A stretch of 64,000 nucleotides of DNA from Rhizobium sp. BK251 (GTDB lineage: Bacteria > Pseudomonadota > Alphaproteobacteria > Rhizobiales > Rhizobiaceae). The notes beneath the pieces were generated by a model. The model did not search any database. It was not told the origin of the DNA and saw nothing but the letters and a program-made list of their open reading frames with translations. A program made the position numbers and the translations under genes. Shown here in pieces: positions 41,262 to 50,440 of this stretch (position 1 is the first letter of the stretch; each line of letters opens with the position of its first letter). The stretch is from positions 310,001 to 374,000 of the forward strand of contig NZ_SLUQ01000009.1 in NCBI RefSeq assembly GCF_004345245.1. The letters are read 5' to 3'.

Positions 41262-43355
41262 CTATAGGCCGCGTGCGAACTCGAACGCCTCCAGGATCGT
41301 GCTCTGGATCAGGCGCGGAGCGACGCAATCGCCCACGCGCGCGATCTCGATGCCCTTGAATTCCGGCCGTGTCTTTAGTTCGAGATAGAGATCTTCCCTG
41401 GATCGCCGGCCGATGACGGGAACGACCCAGTCGACATCGTCGATGAAGCTGTCGTCGCCGGGCATCAGGATGTATTTCGCCCATCCGATGGCGTCGGCGT
41501 CTGAGAACACCGGCGAGATGCGCACCCGGCGCTCCTCGATTGCGACGAGCGAGGTGTTCGGCATCAGCCGGATGCCCTTGATCGCCGCGCGGCGGTGGAA
41601 GAGCGTGCGCGTGCCGGCCTCGATGTCCTCTCCGATCATGCCGTGACCCGCGATGACGGTCACGCGACAGTTTTCATCAGCCAGGTACTCGGCGGTGCCC
41701 GCGGCTTCCCAATGGCCGTTGTCGTCAATGACCACCACATGGCCCGAAAGCCGCTTCTCGCCGGAAAGGACCTGGTCGCTGGAAACCACGCAATCGCGGT
41801 CGAGACCTTCGATCTCGGGAAGGATCTGGCGCCCGAGCGCGCGGGAAGCCTCAGACGCGTCGTCGGGGCCGATCGGCAGGTTGGGCTCGGAGCCCGTGGC
41901 CACGACGACGACGTCCGGGGAGAGGGCAAGAATACTTTCCGGCGTCGCAGGCGCGCCGAGATGGACCTCGACGCCGAGATCGGCAACGGCCGCTTCGAGA
42001 TAGGAGGTCACCTCGCCGATGCTCGCATGTTCGGGCTGTAGTGAAGCTAGATTGACTTGGCCACCGAGACGGCGCGCTTTCTCCAGAAGGCTCACGCGAT
42101 GGCCGCGTCGGGCAGCAATCTCCGCGACTTTCAGTCCCGCCGGGCCGCCGCCGGCAATGACGACGTGGCGTGACGTTTCGGCCTTTCTGACAAGGCGCTC
42201 GCTCATGCGCCGCTCCTGCCCGGCGCCGGGATTGTGGACGCAGCGAACCGCTTTCTCCTGGCCGACCTGGTAGATGCAGCCGTCATTGCAGGCGATACAG
42301 AGCCGCACGAGGTCGCCGCGGCCGGCGGCAATCTTGTTGACCGTTTCCGGGTCGGCGATGAGCTGGCGGGCCATGCCGACGAGATCTGCGTCTCCTGCTG
42401 CAATCAACGCCTCCCCGCTCTGGGGCGAAATGCGGCCGAAGCCGATCACCGGAACGCCTGTCGCGTGCTTCAGGGCGGTATTGATGCGGCGGAAGTCGTC
42501 GGCGGCGACGGCGGCCGGTGGGATCTCCATCCAGTAGCTGGAGAACGAGCCGGCATCGGAATTGAAATAGTCGATCATGCCCGTGGCTTCGAGGCTGCGA
42601 ACCATCTCCAGGCCATAGTCGGTATCGTAGCCGAAGGGCGTGAACTCGTTGACGCAGATGCGCACGCCGAGCGGAACGTGCGGCCCCGTTGCCGCCTTGA
42701 TCGCGGCAATCACCTCATAGGAGAGCCGCATGCGGTTCTCGAAGGAGCCGCCATAGGCGTCGGTACGGCGGTTGAAAAAAGGCGAGGCGAAGGAGCGCAG
42801 CAGACCGTCATGGGCGATCTTGATCTCGATCCCGTCGAGCCCGGCATCGACCAGGTTGCGTGCGCTCGCCGCAAAACCCTCGATCGCGGCGCGGATATCG
42901 TCCTCGTCCATCGCCTTCGTGGAGTGGTGGCTGGAGGGCTCCGGCATCTGCGTCGGCGCCCACATGATATGCGGCGGATGCTCGAGCGAGGTATGACCGC
43001 CATGGGTCAGCTGCCCGAAGAGCTTCGCCCCATGCGCATGCACGGCGTCTGCGATGCGCGCAAGACCCGGCACGACGGCGGGATCCCAGGCATTGACGAA
43101 GCGCCGCGACATCTTGCCCGTCGGGTGGATCGCCATGCTTTCGAGGATGATAAGGCCGACGCCGCCGCGCGCCCGTTCCTCGTGATAGGCGACATGCTCG
43201 TCCGAGGGCATGCCGTCGAGCGTGCCGAGCGCGGTGAAATGCGGTTGGAAGACGACCCTGTTGCGCAGTTGCACGGGACCGATCGCGAAGGGACTGAGCA
43301 GATGGCTGTAGCCCACTTCGTGTTCAGCGATCGATATCGCGTGTCTCTCCGCCAC
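41262..43355 (-). CDS. FMN/4Fe-4S/FAD oxidoreductase of the dienoyl-CoA reductase/trimethylamine dehydrogenase family
   Basis: A 697-residue multidomain flavoenzyme. Residues about 1-370 are an Old-Yellow-Enzyme FMN barrel (SPFAIGPVQLRNRVVFQPH, FGQLTHGGHTS). The cysteines of CIACNDGC and RCVHNP bind one [4Fe-4S] cluster. Residues about 385 to the end form FAD and NAD(P)-binding domains (VVIAGGGPAGLKVAEIAARRGH). Relatives oxidise N-methylated compounds (trimethylamine, stachydrine) or reduce dienoyl-CoA. The start is GTG 43355 with GGGAGGA upstream. Being within an acid-sugar transport operon, its substrate remains open. Confidence 0.9.
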   Translation of the reverse strand: MAERHAISIAEHEVGYSHLLSPFAIGPVQLRNRVVFQPHFTALGTLDGMPSDEHVAYHEERARGGVGLIILESMAIHPTGKMSRRFVNAWDPAVVPGLARIADAVHAHGAKLFGQLTHGGHTSLEHPPHIMWAPTQMPEPSSHHSTKAMDEDDIRAAIEGFAASARNLVDAGLDGIEIKIAHDGLLRSFASPFFNRRTDAYGGSFENRMRLSYEVIAAIKAATGPHVPLGVRICVNEFTPFGYDTDYGLEMVRSLEATGMIDYFNSDAGSFSSYWMEIPPAAVAADDFRRINTALKHATGVPVIGFGRISPQSGEALIAAGDADLVGMARQLIADPETVNKIAAGRGDLVRLCIACNDGCIYQVGQEKAVRCVHNPGAGQERRMSERLVRKAETSRHVVIAGGGPAGLKVAEIAARRGHRVSLLEKARRLGGQVNLASLQPEHASIGEVTSYLEAAVADLGVEVHLGAPATPESILALSPDVVVVATGSEPNLPIGPDDASEASRALGRQILPEIEGLDRDCVVSSDQVLSGEKRLSGHVVVIDDNGHWEAAGTAEYLADENCRVTVIAGHGMIGEDIEAGTRTLFHRRAAIKGIRLMPNTSLVAIEERRVRISPVFSDADAIGWAKYILMPGDDSFIDDVDWVVPVIGRRSREDLYLELKTRPEFKGIEIARVGDCVAPRLIQSTILEAFEFARGL

Positions 43356-43375
43356 GCTTTTCCTCCCTGCGTTCG

Positions 43376-44758
43376 TCAGCTCGCCTGTTTCAGGACGTCC
43401 GGCACCGCCTCGCCGGGCGTGCCCAGCCAGACGCCGAGTTCGCGCAGACGCCCCTGCACTTCGGCCGCACCAACCGTCGAGGTCGCCACGCCGCGCTTTG
43501 CGGCAAGCGAGGCCGCGATAGCCGCCGCCTCTCCGGTCATGGTGCAGGCCGGCACGTTGCGGGTCGAACCAAAGGCGATCTCATCGACAGATATGCAGCG
43601 GCCCGCGACGAGGAGATTGTCGACCTTCAGCGGCACCATGCAGCGATAGGGAATGCCGTAACCGACGCCGACATGATCCATGATCGCGCGGCTGCCGCCC
43701 GGTTCGTGAACGTCGACCGGCGAATTGCAGAGCCCGATCGCGTCTTCGAAGCGGCGATTGCCGCGTACATCGGCCTCGGTCAGCACGTACTGGCCAGTGA
43801 CCCGCCGCGTTTCCCGCACGCCAAGCTTCGGCGCCACTTCGAGGAAGATAGCATTTTCGAAGCCCTTCACATAGCGCTGCAGGAAGTCGAAGGCGCAATA
43901 GGCCTGCTTGCGGATCTCGATCTCGGCGCGGCTGAGGTCGCGGTCGTCGAGGCCGTTGCCCTGGAAGCGGGTGACGTTGACGCTGATCTCACCGGGGATG
44001 AGCCCGGTCTTCATGGTGATGTGGTCCTTGGGAATGATCCAGTCGAAGCCTTCGGCCACCTTGTCCTTGATCCGCTGCTGGAAGCCTGTGAGGAGCACCG
44101 CCATTGCATAGTCTTCGTTGCGGTTTCCGGCTTCCTTCGGATAGACGACCTCCCACATGTCGGCCCGGTTCGCCTCGCAATCGGCGATCAGCGCGGGCAC
44201 ATCGACGTTCAGGACGCGGAAATAGGAGGTAATCGGCTGCGTCAGCCCGTCGCCCTCGCGCCCGAGCATGAAATCGGCGCCTGCCAATGCGGCCACGTCG
44301 CCGTCGCCGGAGGCATCGACGAAAGCCTTGGCGAGCACCAGGCTCTCGCCGGATTTCGTGCGGATCAGGAGGCCGTGCATGGCACCGTCCTTCATGACGG
44401 TTTCGATGACATTGGCACGCAGCAGCACCTCGACGCCGGCTTCCTCGACCATCTCGATGATGACGCGCTGCATCACCTCGGCGTCGAAGGTGCCGGTATA
44501 CTTGCCCCAATAGGATTCGCGGATGCGTCCGTCGGCGCCCTTGTAGCCGACGCAGCGGTCGAGCATCTCGTGGAAGATCTTCGAGTTGATGAGACCGGTC
44601 GGCTTGGTCAGGCGCCCGCCCGTGATGAGGCCGCCGAGGAAGCCCGTGCCTTCGAGCAACAGCGTCCTTGCGCCTTCGCGCGCGGCGCGGATCGCCGCGA
44701 CGATGCCCGACGAGCCGGCGCCCGTGACAACCACGTCATATGAGCCGAAAAGATTCAT
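43376..44758 (-). CDS. FAD-dependent oxidoreductase (FAD_oxidored family)
   Basis: A 460-residue flavoprotein. The dinucleotide motif VVVTGAGSSGIVAAIRAAREGA and the following LLLEGTGFLGG segment bind FAD. AFVDASGDGDVAALAGADF is the second FAD contact of this family, which resembles succinate dehydrogenase/fumarate reductase flavoproteins without partner subunits. No Tat or Sec signal is visible. It lies between the LVIVD-repeat gene and the dienoyl-CoA-reductase-type gene with gaps of 33 and 20 bases, so it is part of the same operon. Confidence 0.87.
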   Translation of the reverse strand: MNLFGSYDVVVTGAGSSGIVAAIRAAREGARTLLLEGTGFLGGLITGGRLTKPTGLINSKIFHEMLDRCVGYKGADGRIRESYWGKYTGTFDAEVMQRVIIEMVEEAGVEVLLRANVIETVMKDGAMHGLLIRTKSGESLVLAKAFVDASGDGDVAALAGADFMLGREGDGLTQPITSYFRVLNVDVPALIADCEANRADMWEVVYPKEAGNRNEDYAMAVLLTGFQQRIKDKVAEGFDWIIPKDHITMKTGLIPGEISVNVTRFQGNGLDDRDLSRAEIEIRKQAYCAFDFLQRYVKGFENAIFLEVAPKLGVRETRRVTGQYVLTEADVRGNRRFEDAIGLCNSPVDVHEPGGSRAIMDHVGVGYGIPYRCMVPLKVDNLLVAGRCISVDEIAFGSTRNVPACTMTGEAAAIAASLAAKRGVATSTVGAAEVQGRLRELGVWLGTPGEAVPDVLKQAS

Positions 44759-44791
44759 GATCAGTCCCTTCAGGATGCGTTTCCGGCTGTC

Positions 44792-46045
44792 TCAGCCATT
44801 ATATTCCATGACGTAGAGACCGGCATTGTAGTCGGTCACGTAGATGAGCCCCGCCTTGTCCACGAAGATGTCGCAGGTCTGGATGATCGGCTTCTTGCCC
44901 GGCCGCTTGTCCATCATCGAGCGCGGCGGCGGCGGTACGAGGGCGCCGACCTCCTTCGGCTGGTAGGCGTTCGAAATGTCGAAGACGCGCACGCCGGCAT
45001 TCTGCCAGGTCGAGAAGATGATCGACGAGCTCTGGAATGTGCCCGGCCGGTTCTCGTGGATATTGTGCGGCCCGTAATGCGCACCCTTGTGGGTGTAGTC
45101 CTGATTGGACGGCGGGGGCATGGTCGCGATCGGCACGGGGTTGGCCGGGTTCTTCACGTCGAAGATCCAGATGTTCTTGAGCCCGTCTTCGAAATCGTCG
45201 AGGACCGCCTCGTCGAGCACCACGAGCAGGTCGCGATCAGCGAGTGGCAGGCAGTTGTGCGTGCCGCCCTGGAAAGGCGGCGACCAGTTCACATGCCGGA
45301 TAAGGTTGGGCTTGGCGCGGTCGGCGACGTCCATGACCACGAGGCCGGCGTCGCGCCAGGCACCCCAGGCGATGTCGCCGTTGACGATCGCATGATGCAG
45401 GCCGAACTTGGCATTGGCCGGCCATGTCGGCTCCTCGCTGGCGGCAAGGTGCATGCCCGGCAGTGCATAGCGTCCCGCCTCGCGCGGATTGGCGGGGTCC
45501 GACATGTCGACCGTCATGAAGATGAAGTCGGTGTAGCCATCAAGGAGAGCGGAAACATAGGCCCATCGGCCGCCGGTCCACCAGATGCGATGGATGCCGC
45601 CCGAAACGGGCATGAAGCCGATACGCCTCGGCTCTCCCGGAGATGAGGCAATATCATAGACCGCCAGGCCGGCATCCCAGTTGCGCTCGCTTTTTGGCGC
45701 CGCCGTTCCGAGCGCGGTGCCGGCAGCGGCCTTGTAGTAGCTCGCCTCGTCGGCAAATGCGGCGTCGGCGAAGACATCCTTGCCGTGAATGACGAGGAGC
45801 AGCCCGTCGGCGACCTGCAGATGCACATTCCAGGTATTGGCCGGAGCGGCGACATATCCCGCCGGCTTAGGGTTCCTCGGGTCGCGCACGTCAACGATCG
45901 AGAAGCCCTGGCTGAAGAGATGGCCGATATAGGCAAAGCCGTCCTGCACCATGACCTGGATGCCATCGGCGCGACTGCCCTGGTCGCTGTGGCCGATCAG
46001 GCGCATGTTCATGGCATAGTCCGGCTTCATGATGTCTGTTGTCAC
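44792..46045 (-). CDS. LVIVD-repeat beta-propeller protein
   Basis: A 417-residue repeat protein with seven recognisable blade motifs of the LVIVD type: FSIVDVRDPRNP, LAVYDIASSP, FMTVDMSDPANP, LVVMDVADRAKP, IWIFDVKNPANP, VRVFDISNAYQP and the final LYVMEYNG. A seven-bladed propeller is expected. There is no signal peptide, so it appears cytoplasmic, unlike many LVIVD proteins. The start is GTG 46045 after GGGAG; ATG 46030 is possible. Its function is unknown; propellers in catabolic operons can be lactonases or scaffolds, but no lactonase metal site was identified. Confidence 0.85.
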   Translation of the reverse strand: MTTDIMKPDYAMNMRLIGHSDQGSRADGIQVMVQDGFAYIGHLFSQGFSIVDVRDPRNPKPAGYVAAPANTWNVHLQVADGLLLVIHGKDVFADAAFADEASYYKAAAGTALGTAAPKSERNWDAGLAVYDIASSPGEPRRIGFMPVSGGIHRIWWTGGRWAYVSALLDGYTDFIFMTVDMSDPANPREAGRYALPGMHLAASEEPTWPANAKFGLHHAIVNGDIAWGAWRDAGLVVMDVADRAKPNLIRHVNWSPPFQGGTHNCLPLADRDLLVVLDEAVLDDFEDGLKNIWIFDVKNPANPVPIATMPPPSNQDYTHKGAHYGPHNIHENRPGTFQSSSIIFSTWQNAGVRVFDISNAYQPKEVGALVPPPPRSMMDKRPGKKPIIQTCDIFVDKAGLIYVTDYNAGLYVMEYNG

Positions 46046-46131
46046 GCTAGGCTCCCGATCCCATCACATGCGTTCTCATGAGGCCGGGGCGCGACGGTTG
46101 GTGTCGCGCCCCGGCTTCCAGAAAGGGGCGA

Positions 46132-47139
46132 CTACTTGACCATGTTGCCCCAGTTTTCCTTGCTGTCGACGTTCTCCTTCCAGATCATCACCGGCTGGAT
46201 CAACGTCTCGCGGTTCACCGGCTTGTTGGCGAAGTGGTTCTCCATTTCGCCAATGATCGAGCTGCCCATCGAGAAGGGGTTCTGGCCGACGTCGGCATCC
46301 TGGGTTCCCTCGCGGATGCGCTGCAGGCCGAGCGGCGTTCCGTCAAAGCCGATGACCGGGACATGCCCTTCCTCGCCCGCCAGCTTCAGGCGATCGATCT
46401 GGCGCAGCGCCGAGACGACGCCGCGGATCATTTCGTCGTTATGCGCCCAGATGGCGGCGACGTTCGGATCGCGGGTAAAGGCGTCGACAGTGAGCGTCTG
46501 GGCATTGTCGGCCGTCCATTCGGCTTTCAACGTCTCGATCTTGATGTCCGGATATTTCGCGGCCATCTGGTCGTGGAAGCCCTTGTAGCGCTTTTCCGAC
46601 TGGCCGGAGCCGATCGCACCGCGGACTTCGAGGACAAGGCCCTTGCCGTTCGTGAGCTTTGCGACGGCATCGGCTGCTGCTGCACCGCCGGCAACGTCGT
46701 CGAAGGTGTTGTAGGCGATCCAGTCGCCTTCCGGCGGCAGGTTCTCCAGCATGAAGAGCGGGATCTTCGATTCGTTCGCCTTGCGCACGCCGCCCTGCAG
46801 CAGCTTGGCATCGACCGGATTGAGCAGGATGATGTCCGGCTGCTTGCTGACGACGTCGAGGAGCTGCGTGGTCTGCGTGGAGGGATCGCCCTTGCCGTCA
46901 TAGACGGAGATGTTCATACCCTTTTCCGCAGCGAGCTTCTTGACGTGATCGACCAGCGTCACCTGGTATTCGTACTGCAGGCCAAAGGCGATATAGGCAA
47001 GGTTCTTGCCCTTCAGCACGCTGTCTTCGGCAAGCGCCGAAAGCGGCATGCCGAGGCCTCCCGCGCCGAGTGCAGCGACGCCGGCGGCGAGTTGCAGGAA
47101 TGTGCGGCGTGTGGTCTTCATGGTGTCATTCGCGTCCAT
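46132..47139 (-). CDS. Ribose-type ABC transporter substrate-binding protein
   Basis: A 335-residue periplasmic binding protein of the CUT2 (RbsB-like, peripla_BP_4) family. The N-terminus TTRRTFLQLAAGVAALGAGG is a twin-arginine (Tat) signal, unusual but known for this family. The binding fold has LLDVVSKQPDIILLNPVDAK and AAIWAHNDEMIRGV typical of sugar-binding proteins. ATG 47139 has GGGAGGA upstream; longer frames run into the leader. The neighbouring catabolic genes suggest a four-carbon sugar acid or a polyol as ligand. Confidence 0.92.
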   Translation of the reverse strand: MDANDTMKTTRRTFLQLAAGVAALGAGGLGMPLSALAEDSVLKGKNLAYIAFGLQYEYQVTLVDHVKKLAAEKGMNISVYDGKGDPSTQTTQLLDVVSKQPDIILLNPVDAKLLQGGVRKANESKIPLFMLENLPPEGDWIAYNTFDDVAGGAAAADAVAKLTNGKGLVLEVRGAIGSGQSEKRYKGFHDQMAAKYPDIKIETLKAEWTADNAQTLTVDAFTRDPNVAAIWAHNDEMIRGVVSALRQIDRLKLAGEEGHVPVIGFDGTPLGLQRIREGTQDADVGQNPFSMGSSIIGEMENHFANKPVNRETLIQPVMIWKENVDSKENWGNMVK

Positions 47140-47153
47140 TGTGTTTCCTCCCG

Positions 47154-47169
47154 ATTGGACTCGTCCAGT
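47154..47169. promoter_or_regulatory. TGGAC-TC-GTCCA palindrome upstream of the binding-protein gene
   Basis: ATTGGAC (47154-47160), TC, GTCCAGT (47163-47169) contains the perfect core TGGACTCGTCCA, 15-30 bases before the binding-protein start. It reuses the TGGAC/GTCCA half-sites of the divergent operator at 50404-50428. Confidence 0.35.
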
Positions 47170-47322
47170 CGCCGATGCCGGCGACGATTCAGAACTTCCG
47201 TTTCGGCCGGCCATGCCAGAATCCAGGCAAAGCAATGCCGTTCGCCGGAAAGGCGCTTATTTCAACTTCCATGCTTTCAGTTCACTTCACTCCCGCACGC
47301 GTCCCCCCGCGTGCAGCTTCGA

Positions 47323-48393
47323 CTAGGAAGGCTTGGGTGGCTTGCCCGCCTTCGTGGCGATGACCTTCTTCCGCATGCCGGCCTCCAGATAGCTGCGGCG
47401 GTAGACGTCGAGGGCTGCGGCCGCGGCAATCACGAGGCCGCTGACGACCGAATCCCAGTTCGGTGGTACGTTCAGAAGATTGACCGCGTTCTGGACGAGG
47501 CCGAGAAGCAGGACACCGAGCAGCATGCTGCCCATGTTGCCCTCGCCCCCGAAAAGACTGACGCCGCCGATGACGACTGCCGCGATGACGGCAAGCTCCA
47601 TGCCCTGGGCGGCGGTCGCCGCACCCGCCTCGAAGCGCGCGGTGATGAGCAGGCCCGCAACCGCCGACATGAAGCCGGAGATCATGAAAGCGATGATGAT
47701 GACGCGCTCTGTGTTGATACCGGCGAGTTTTGCAGCCAGCGGGTTGCCACCCGTCGCATAGACCGACCGGCCGAAGGATGTTCGCGACAGGACGACCTGG
47801 GCGATAGCCGCCATCACGAGGGTCAGAACGATGACCGCGGGAATGCCGAGGATGCGCGCCGCCTGCAGTTCCACGAAGAATTCGGGAACCGGAGCGATAT
47901 TGGTGCCGCCTGAATAAATATAGGCGAGGCCGCGCCCCATCGTCATCGTGGCGAGCGTCGCGATCAGCGCCGGGATGCGCAGCTTCGTCACCGCGAGGCC
48001 GTTGACGAGGCCGATCCCCAGCCCCGCAAGCAGCGAGAGCATGATTGCAACCTCCGCCGGCATGCCCTGGAACTGGACGAGCCCGACGGACAGGACCGAT
48101 GAGAGCACGAGAACCGAGGCGACCGACAGATCGATGCCGGCGACCAGGATGACGAAGGTCTGGCCGATTGCGACGACGGCGATGATGGTTGCCGCCTGCA
48201 GCACGTTTTCTATGTTACGCACCGTCGCAAAAACCGGGCTCATGACGCTCATGATCGCGCTGCCCAACAGGATGACTGCCATGAGGCCGACACTCTGCAT
48301 GAGATCAATGAAGGATATCCTGCCGCGAAGGGCTGACAGTCCAGCGGTTCTGCCCCGCGCGACATCGGACATCGGTGTGTTCTCCATTGCCAT
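47323..48393 (-). CDS. Ribose-type ABC transporter permease
   Basis: A 356-residue CUT2-family permease (RbsC-like) with about ten hydrophobic segments. Diagnostic stretches are LVAGIDLSVASVLVLSSVL near the middle and IAAVVIGGVSLFGGEGNM towards the end. The start ATG 48393 follows GAGGAG. It lies 19 bases after the ATPase gene and 183 bases before the binding-protein gene; that larger gap contains a TGGAC palindrome and may allow separate, higher expression of the binding protein. Confidence 0.94.
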   Translation of the reverse strand: MAMENTPMSDVARGRTAGLSALRGRISFIDLMQSVGLMAVILLGSAIMSVMSPVFATVRNIENVLQAATIIAVVAIGQTFVILVAGIDLSVASVLVLSSVLSVGLVQFQGMPAEVAIMLSLLAGLGIGLVNGLAVTKLRIPALIATLATMTMGRGLAYIYSGGTNIAPVPEFFVELQAARILGIPAVIVLTLVMAAIAQVVLSRTSFGRSVYATGGNPLAAKLAGINTERVIIIAFMISGFMSAVAGLLITARFEAGAATAAQGMELAVIAAVVIGGVSLFGGEGNMGSMLLGVLLLGLVQNAVNLLNVPPNWDSVVSGLVIAAAAALDVYRRSYLEAGMRKKVIATKAGKPPKPS

Positions 48394-48412
48394 CTAGAAA
48401 TTCTCCTCGCCT

Positions 48413-49942
48413 TCAGCCTGTCGTCGCATAGCTCATGATGGTTTCGCCCGTCGCCTGCTCGCGCGTCAGCGAAGCTGATATCCGGCCCGCGCGCATGACC
48501 AGCACCCGGTCCGTCATGGAGAGGATCTCCGGCAGTTCCGAGCTGATGAGCAGGATCGCCATCCCCTCCTCGGCCAGCCGCAGGATCAGCTCGCTTATCT
48601 CCGACTTGGCGCCGACGTCTATTCCCTTGGTCGGCTCGTCGAGGATCAGGATCTTCGGGCGCCGCGCCAGCCAGCGGGCGAGAACGACCTTTTGCTGGTT
48701 GCCACCCGAAAGCGTCGAGACGCGTACCTTCGAGGACGGCGTCTTGACCCCCAGGCTGCGGATCTCCCGGTTCGCGATGGACTCCTCCTGCGCACTGGAC
48801 AGGAAGCCCCAGGACGAAACGCGATCGAGAAGGCTGAGCGTCACATTGCTCTTGACGCTCATGAGGCCGACGAGCGCCTGCCGGCGCCGGTCCTCCGGAA
48901 CGAGGCCGATGCCCGCCTCGATGGCAGACCGCGGATCGCTCGGCGGGACGCTCGTGCCGCCGATCTCGACCGAACCGCTGTCATAGGGATCGATGCCGAA
49001 GATGCAGGCGGCAAGCTCGCTGCGGCCGGCGCCGACGAGGCCCGCCATGCCGACGATCTCGCCCGCCCTCACCTCGAAGGAGATGTCGTTCAGCACGTTC
49101 TCGCGGGAGAGATTGCTGACGCGCATCACGACGTCGCCGATCGGGCGTTCGGTGAGCACGGTCTCGCGTACTTCGCGGCCGACCATCATGCGGATGACCT
49201 TGTCCTGGTCCAGTTCGCCGATGGGCTTCGTGCCGACGAGGCGGCCGTCGCGCAGCACCGTCACGCGGTCGGCGATGCGGAAGACCTCCTCCAGCCAGTG
49301 CGATACGAAAACGATGCCGAGCCCTTTGCCCTTCAGATCGTTGACGACGTTGAACAGGCGGTCGATCTCGGGAGGAGAAAGCGAGGTGGTGGGTTCATCC
49401 ATCACGAGGATCTTCGAATCCTCGGAGATCGCCCGGGCGATCTCGATGAGCTGCTGGTCGGCCGGCGAAAGCCTGCCGGCAGGCGTCGATAGGTTGAGAT
49501 GCGGTGCGACGAGAGCCAGGGCCGCGTGCGCCTTCTGCCGCTGGGCCTGCATCGAAAGCCAGCCGTAGCGCGACGGCCAGCGGCCGAGCATGATGTTTTC
49601 GGCTACCGTCATGGCCGGAACGAGGTGGGCGTCCTGGTGGATGGTGGCGACGCCGATGCGATGGGCGGCGGCCGGATCGGCATGCAGGGCGACGCCGTTC
49701 ACGGTGATCTCGCCGCTGTCGGGCGTATAGAAACCGGCCATCAGCTTGATAAGCGTCGACTTGCCCGCGCCATTTTCGCCGAGAAGTGCCGTGACCTCGC
49801 CGGCGCGAACGTCGAAATCGACGTTGTCGAGGGCGAGAACACCCGGAAATGATTTGGTAACGCCGCGGGCCAGGAGAATCTGACGTGGCTCATGGGCCAC
49901 GGCGGCAATCGCCGTGAGCCCAGCGCTATCCGCGACGGTCAT
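48413..49942 (-). CDS. Ribose-type ABC transporter double ATP-binding protein
   Basis: A 509-residue tandem ATPase of the RbsA/MglA class. The first domain has the complete Walker A GENGAGKS and LSPADQQLIEIARA as a variant signature, with MDEPTTSLS. The second has the degenerate GLVGAGRSEL loop normal for this family, then LSGGNQQKVVLARWL and LDEPTKGIDVG. ATG 49942 (MTVADSAGL) is preceded by GGAGG; an in-frame start at 50014 is less likely. It is the first gene of the leftward seven-gene operon. Confidence 0.94.
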   Translation of the reverse strand: MTVADSAGLTAIAAVAHEPRQILLARGVTKSFPGVLALDNVDFDVRAGEVTALLGENGAGKSTLIKLMAGFYTPDSGEITVNGVALHADPAAAHRIGVATIHQDAHLVPAMTVAENIMLGRWPSRYGWLSMQAQRQKAHAALALVAPHLNLSTPAGRLSPADQQLIEIARAISEDSKILVMDEPTTSLSPPEIDRLFNVVNDLKGKGLGIVFVSHWLEEVFRIADRVTVLRDGRLVGTKPIGELDQDKVIRMMVGREVRETVLTERPIGDVVMRVSNLSRENVLNDISFEVRAGEIVGMAGLVGAGRSELAACIFGIDPYDSGSVEIGGTSVPPSDPRSAIEAGIGLVPEDRRRQALVGLMSVKSNVTLSLLDRVSSWGFLSSAQEESIANREIRSLGVKTPSSKVRVSTLSGGNQQKVVLARWLARRPKILILDEPTKGIDVGAKSEISELILRLAEEGMAILLISSELPEILSMTDRVLVMRAGRISASLTREQATGETIMSYATTG

Positions 49943-50077
49943 GGCGTGTCCTCCACGGGGCGCACGCGCCCACAGCCCCTCAATAGGTTCATGCGATGAA
50001 TCCTCCACCGTCACGCTGGGCCGCTCCTCCGGCTGCAGCAGGACGGGTTCACGCTATTCGCCCCATTTCCGCTTGTC

Positions 50078-50102
50078 AACTGGTAGAGATAGCGGACCAG
50101 TT
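50078..50102. promoter_or_regulatory. 25-bp operator candidate facing the transporter operon
   Basis: AACTGG (50078-50083), 13 bases, CCAGTT (50097-50102); arms extend by one further pair (T/A). It is 136 bases upstream of the ATPase gene start. Same size and half-sites as the copy at 50404-50428. Confidence 0.55.
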
Positions 50103-50403
50103 GAATTTTTCGTCCAGGCTAATGTTCTTGGCGTTCGGGCGAAGGGGAGAAGGCGCTTGGCGCTTCGAGCGTGGTCGATGGTGTCAAGCTGGTGTCGTGA
50201 TCTGCCAGACCGCCGCCGGAAGAGAGCATTTTCTTTAAATTTCAATGTGCTGTATTGTGTTTCGTCTCAGCGGATGCATGTATCATCGGGCTAAGGCCAG
50301 CCTGAAGATCGGTTCCGCAGTGCGGCAGATGCCACGCGGTTTCGCTGCGGCGCATCAGGAAATTTTTGTGGTTGGGGAGGTGACAGGAGACATCTAATGG
50401 TTT

Positions 50404-50428
50404 AACTGGACTAAGTAACAGTCCAGTT
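50404..50428. promoter_or_regulatory. 25-bp operator candidate facing the GntR regulator gene
   Basis: AACTGGACT (50404-50412), seven bases, AGTCCAGTT (50420-50428) form a perfect 9-bp inverted repeat ending 12 bases before the regulator's start codon. Binding here would block transcription or translation of the rightward operon. Confidence 0.65.
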
Positions 50429-50440
50429 CTCGGTGAATAT

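Larger units (their letters stand above)
49943..50440. other. Divergent regulatory region of the acid-sugar locus, 498 bases
   Basis: No gene is seen here. The region separates the leftward transporter operon from the rightward regulator/catabolic operon and holds two 25-base inverted repeats of AACTGG-N13-CCAGTT (50078-50102 and 50404-50428), one near each transcription unit. Its unusual length could leave room for further sites, none recognised. Confidence 0.6.

Noticed and set aside
46078..47913. 611-codon plus-strand frame opposite the binding-protein and permease genes
   Set aside because: Spans two recognised minus-strand genes and their gap, with no motif of its own.
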